Positions 61,899-64,000 of a stretch of DNA of 64,000 nt are shown here, piece by piece. Location: the NCBI RefSeq assembly GCF_001029505.1, contig NZ_LEKH01000010.1:55052-119051 (forward strand), written 5' to 3'. The position numbers and the translations under genes are program-made. The notes under the pieces are model-generated. The model did not search any database and was not told where the DNA came from. It worked only from the letters and a program-made list of their open reading frames with translations. Every line of letters begins with the position of its first letter. Positions within the stretch are counted from its first letter, which is position 1. This DNA is from Rubrobacter aplysinae (lineage in GTDB: Bacteria; Actinomycetota; Rubrobacteria; Rubrobacterales; Rubrobacteraceae).

Positions 61899-63023
61899 CT
61901 AGCCGAGGTCGGAGTCTTTTCCGGCGGCCTCTTCGAGGGCAGAGAGGGCGGAGGCCTGATCCATCCCGGTGCTCCTCAGGATGTCCACCGCCGCCGAGCG
62001 GATCTGGCCGACCAGCACGCTCGTCGCGAGGTCGTGGTGATCCTCGAAGGTCTTCGTGGCCCCGCGGGCGGCCGAGAGCGCGCTAGCCCGGGTCTCTTCC
62101 GGCCCCTCGGACCGTTCGAGGTAGGCCGCGAGCTGCCTCACCGCGGCCGAGAGGTCGAGCACGGCCTCCGGGATGGTCGCCGGTACGGGGTCTCCGCGCC
62201 GGATCACGTTCGCCGCCCCACGGGCCAGGACGCGGGTGTTGATCACGGCGAGCTCCATCCTGATGGACGCGCTGGCATAGAGGTCCAGACGCTTTAAAGC
62301 CCTCCGCCGGGTCGGGGAGAGCCTGGCGGTCTCGTGGCCGGCGGCCAGCCGCTCGTCGAAGCTCCGGACCCTGTCGTCCACGTCCCGGGCCTGATCCAGG
62401 GTGCGCTCGGCCTTTTCTCGGTCGCCGTCTCTTAGCCCGGCGGCTATCTTCTCGAGCACCGTGGAGAGCTCGTCGAAGACCTCCCGCGCCGCCCGCTGCA
62501 CCAGACGCTCCGGGTTCACGGGCAAGAGGTAGTTGATGCCGACGGCCACGCCCCCGCCGACCAAGGCGTTTATGAAGCGGTCCGGGTTGAAACCCTCCTG
62601 GGGCGGGGTCAGAACCACCACCAGGATCGCGGAGATCGCCGCCTGGTTCACGAACAGGTTACGCTCGGTAAAGAGCACCGAGGTCGCCATCGCAAGCGCC
62701 ACGACCGCCGCTATCTGCAAAGGCCCGACCCCGATTACGAGCACGATCGCGTCCGCCACCGCGAGCCCGATGGCGACCCCGACGGCCACCTCCAAGGCGC
62801 GCCGCCCGCGCTGCCCGACAGACAGGCCCAGGGATATAACGGCGGCTATCGGGGCGAAAAAAGCCTGCTCGTTACCCAGGATGAAGGTCGCCAGAAAGTA
62901 GGCCAGGCCGGCGGCGGCCGCCGTCTGCAGGATCGCCCATCCGTTACCCCTGAGACGCCATCCGAGCGCCGCCAGACGCTCACGAAGCTCGCCGGATACG
63001 CTAATCCCTCTAACCCTACTCAC
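61899..63023 (-). CDS. FUSC family (aromatic acid exporter-like) membrane protein
   Basis: 374 residues. Six membrane helices in the first 170 residues with FFAPIAAVISLGLSVGQRGRRALEVAVGVAIGLAVAD, the hallmark of the FUSC/ArAE family, then LLPVNPERLVQRAAREVFDEL and a cytosolic helical domain of about 200 residues. Members export aromatic acids or other small organic acids; several are uncharacterised. A single gene, separated from TSUP by 400 bases. Confidence 0.87.
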   Translation of the reverse strand: MSRVRGISVSGELRERLAALGWRLRGNGWAILQTAAAAGLAYFLATFILGNEQAFFAPIAAVISLGLSVGQRGRRALEVAVGVAIGLAVADAIVLVIGVGPLQIAAVVALAMATSVLFTERNLFVNQAAISAILVVVLTPPQEGFNPDRFINALVGGGVAVGINYLLPVNPERLVQRAAREVFDELSTVLEKIAAGLRDGDREKAERTLDQARDVDDRVRSFDERLAAGHETARLSPTRRRALKRLDLYASASIRMELAVINTRVLARGAANVIRRGDPVPATIPEAVLDLSAAVRQLAAYLERSEGPEETRASALSAARGATKTFEDHHDLATSVLVGQIRSAAVDILRSTGMDQASALSALEEAAGKDSDLG

Positions 63024-63423
63024 CCTGCTCTCTCCGCCGGCTCCCTTCCACGAGACACGCCCCGCCTCATCGGACGGTATCCACTATACAAGAGAGGCCC
63101 CGAGCGGGGCACCGGCCGGACAGGCAGCGAGCCCGGTCGGCGATGAACGTCAACGGGCCGGGCTTGGCCGTGTCCTACGGGGCCCGACAGAGTCCCCGGG
63201 CCCTCCGCAGGCCGGAAGGAGGTGAACGGGAACAGCGGATAGCCACCCTCTCTGCTTCAGTCACCCTTACCGGGGGCCGCCCTCCGGGCACTCCAGAACC
63301 CGTGACCCCGGAACGTAAACGCGTTACTTGCCGGAGGCCTCGGCAGAGCCCCCTCGGCCAGGGGAGCGCGCTGGTTACCGCAGCCCGGGCAGGCCGGCTC
63401 CGGAAGCCCTTGCGGACGCGGGG
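63024..63423. other. 400-base GC-rich gap with hairpins; possible leader of the FUSC gene
   Basis: No gene. On the minus strand a TATAGT hexamer (63083-63088) could be the -10 for the FUSC gene, though the -35 is poor. Just upstream of it GCCCC/GGGGC (63097-63110) forms a hairpin followed by CTCTCTT, resembling a weak terminator of the preceding gene. The interval 63130-63340 is dense in complementary GC blocks and might form a structured RNA, but it does not match riboswitch or RNA motifs I know (FMN, cobalamin, SAM, RNase P and tmRNA were considered). Confidence 0.3.
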
Positions 63424-64000
63424 CTATCCCCCCTGGAAGAACAACCAGACGGCGGCCAGCAGCCCGTAGGATATGATCCCCACCCTGAGCGTCCGGTCTC
63501 TTACTCTCTGGGCCAGCCTGGCCCCCGTCTGGCCGCCGACGAGCGAGGCGAGGCCCAGGATCGCCACCGCCTGCCAGGCCACCGGGGTCAGCAGCGCGAA
63601 ACTGACGGCGGAGGCCGTACCGATCACGAGCTGCAGGATGGCTTTGAGAGCATTGAGCCGCTGCAGCGTATCTTCGAGGGTCAGCCCGAGCGCCGCCAGC
63701 ACGGCCACGCCGAGCGCGGCGCTAAAGTAGCCGCCGTAGACCGAAGCCGCGGCCTGCCCCAGATACGCGCCGAGCCGGAGGTTCTTCCCCGCGCCCGAGC
63801 CTCCGGCCCTAAGACGAGATACCAGCGGCTGTACAGCCAGAAGCGCGCAGGCCGCCAGTACCAGAAAGGGCACGATGCGCGTGAAGGCGCTCTGCGAGCT
63901 AACGCGTACGAGCAGCACGCCGACGAAGCCCCCGGCGGCGCAAACCGGGGCGAGCAACAACACTCTCCTGGCCTGCCCCCCGAGCCCCTTGCGATAGCCT
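63424..64000 (-). CDS. TSUP (TauE/SafE) family transporter, 5' end beyond the window
   Basis: About 190 codons of the C-terminal part are present: GGFVGVLLVRVSSQSAFTRIVPFLVLAACALLAVQP, YFSAALGVAVLAALGLT, LQRLNALKAILQLVIGT and LVGGQTGARLAQRVRDRTLRVGI. These are the second half of the eight-helix TSUP fold, which moves sulfite, sulfonates or other organic anions. The frame stays open to position 64000, so the GTG at 63963 is probably internal and the N-terminus lies to the right of the window. Confidence 0.85.
   Translation of the reverse strand, partial: GYRKGLGGQARRVLLLAPVCAAGGFVGVLLVRVSSQSAFTRIVPFLVLAACALLAVQPLVSRLRAGGSGAGKNLRLGAYLGQAAASVYGGYFSAALGVAVLAALGLTLEDTLQRLNALKAILQLVIGTASAVSFALLTPVAWQAVAILGLASLVGGQTGARLAQRVRDRTLRVGIISYGLLAAVWLFFQGG

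Noticed and set aside
63205..63245. A CCGGAAGG loop suggesting an SRP RNA (4.5S) gene
   Set aside because: The flanking bases do not form the symmetric-loop helix of SRP RNA (no AGCAGC-type partner), so the match is limited to a short GGAA loop.
1..64000. CRISPR arrays, tRNA or rRNA genes, insertion sequences and integrases
   Set aside because: No regular spacer-repeat pattern, no cloverleaf-like segment ending in a plausible acceptor stem, and no transposase or recombinase protein was found. The short decamer arrays have no spacers.

Overview
The window reads as chromosomal DNA of a high-GC, deep-branching actinobacterium, most like Rubrobacter. This is inferred from gene content and order: tsf-rpsB-WhiG-type sigma-dprA-comM, a SepIVA-type septation gene between a DUF177 gene and coaD, a zinc-ribbon L28 and heliorhodopsin. 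No rRNA, tRNA, CRISPR array, transposase or prophage was seen.

Positions 1-25120 are a dense housekeeping block, almost all on the minus strand: pyrH (cut by the window edge), tsf, rpsB, a sigma factor, dprA, comM, yraN, rnhB, rplS, trmD, rimM, khpA, rpsP, ffh, ftsY, smc, rnc, the fatty-acid set fabF-acpP-fabG-fabZ-fabD-fabH-plsX, rpmF, a DUF177 gene, sepIVA and an rsmD-coaD gene fusion. A secreted duplicated-domain protein (25313-26875), recG, and a fakB/fakA fatty-acid kinase pair follow. rpmB is on the plus strand. The riboflavin operon ribD-ribE-ribBA-ribH sits behind an FMN riboswitch, with rpe, a SigB/SigF-type sigma factor and an orphan mrpFG pair beyond it.

Positions 38800-49913 are the accessory core. 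About a dozen minus-strand genes and gene relics appear to be transcribed from one strong promoter (49950-49978) behind a GbsR/MarR-type regulator. In order of transcription they are: regulator, ABC ATPase, two ABC-2 permeases, SpoIIAA-like STAS protein, truncated STAS protein, TIGR00027-type methyltransferase, STAS protein, 3' relic of a phosphotransferase, second methyltransferase of lower GC, 5' relic of a PEP synthase-like gene, a HELIORHODOPSIN whose frame is broken by one base, an intact rifampin-phosphotransferase-like enzyme, and a frameshifted STAS gene. I regard this heliorhodopsin / phospho-His phosphotransferase / STAS cluster as the most novel part of the window.

Positions 50247-64000 are accessory metabolism and envelope: a methyltransferase-like protein, TspO, an MMPL exporter with a TetR regulator, an amidase, a TPP-dependent pyruvate-oxidase-like enzyme directly upstream of a CYP152-type peroxygenase P450, two envelope proteins of unknown function, a FUSC-type transporter and a TSUP transporter cut by the window edge.

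A further pattern is that many intergenic gaps contain diverged tandem repeats of about 9-10 bp. These are described as separate features and as a finding.
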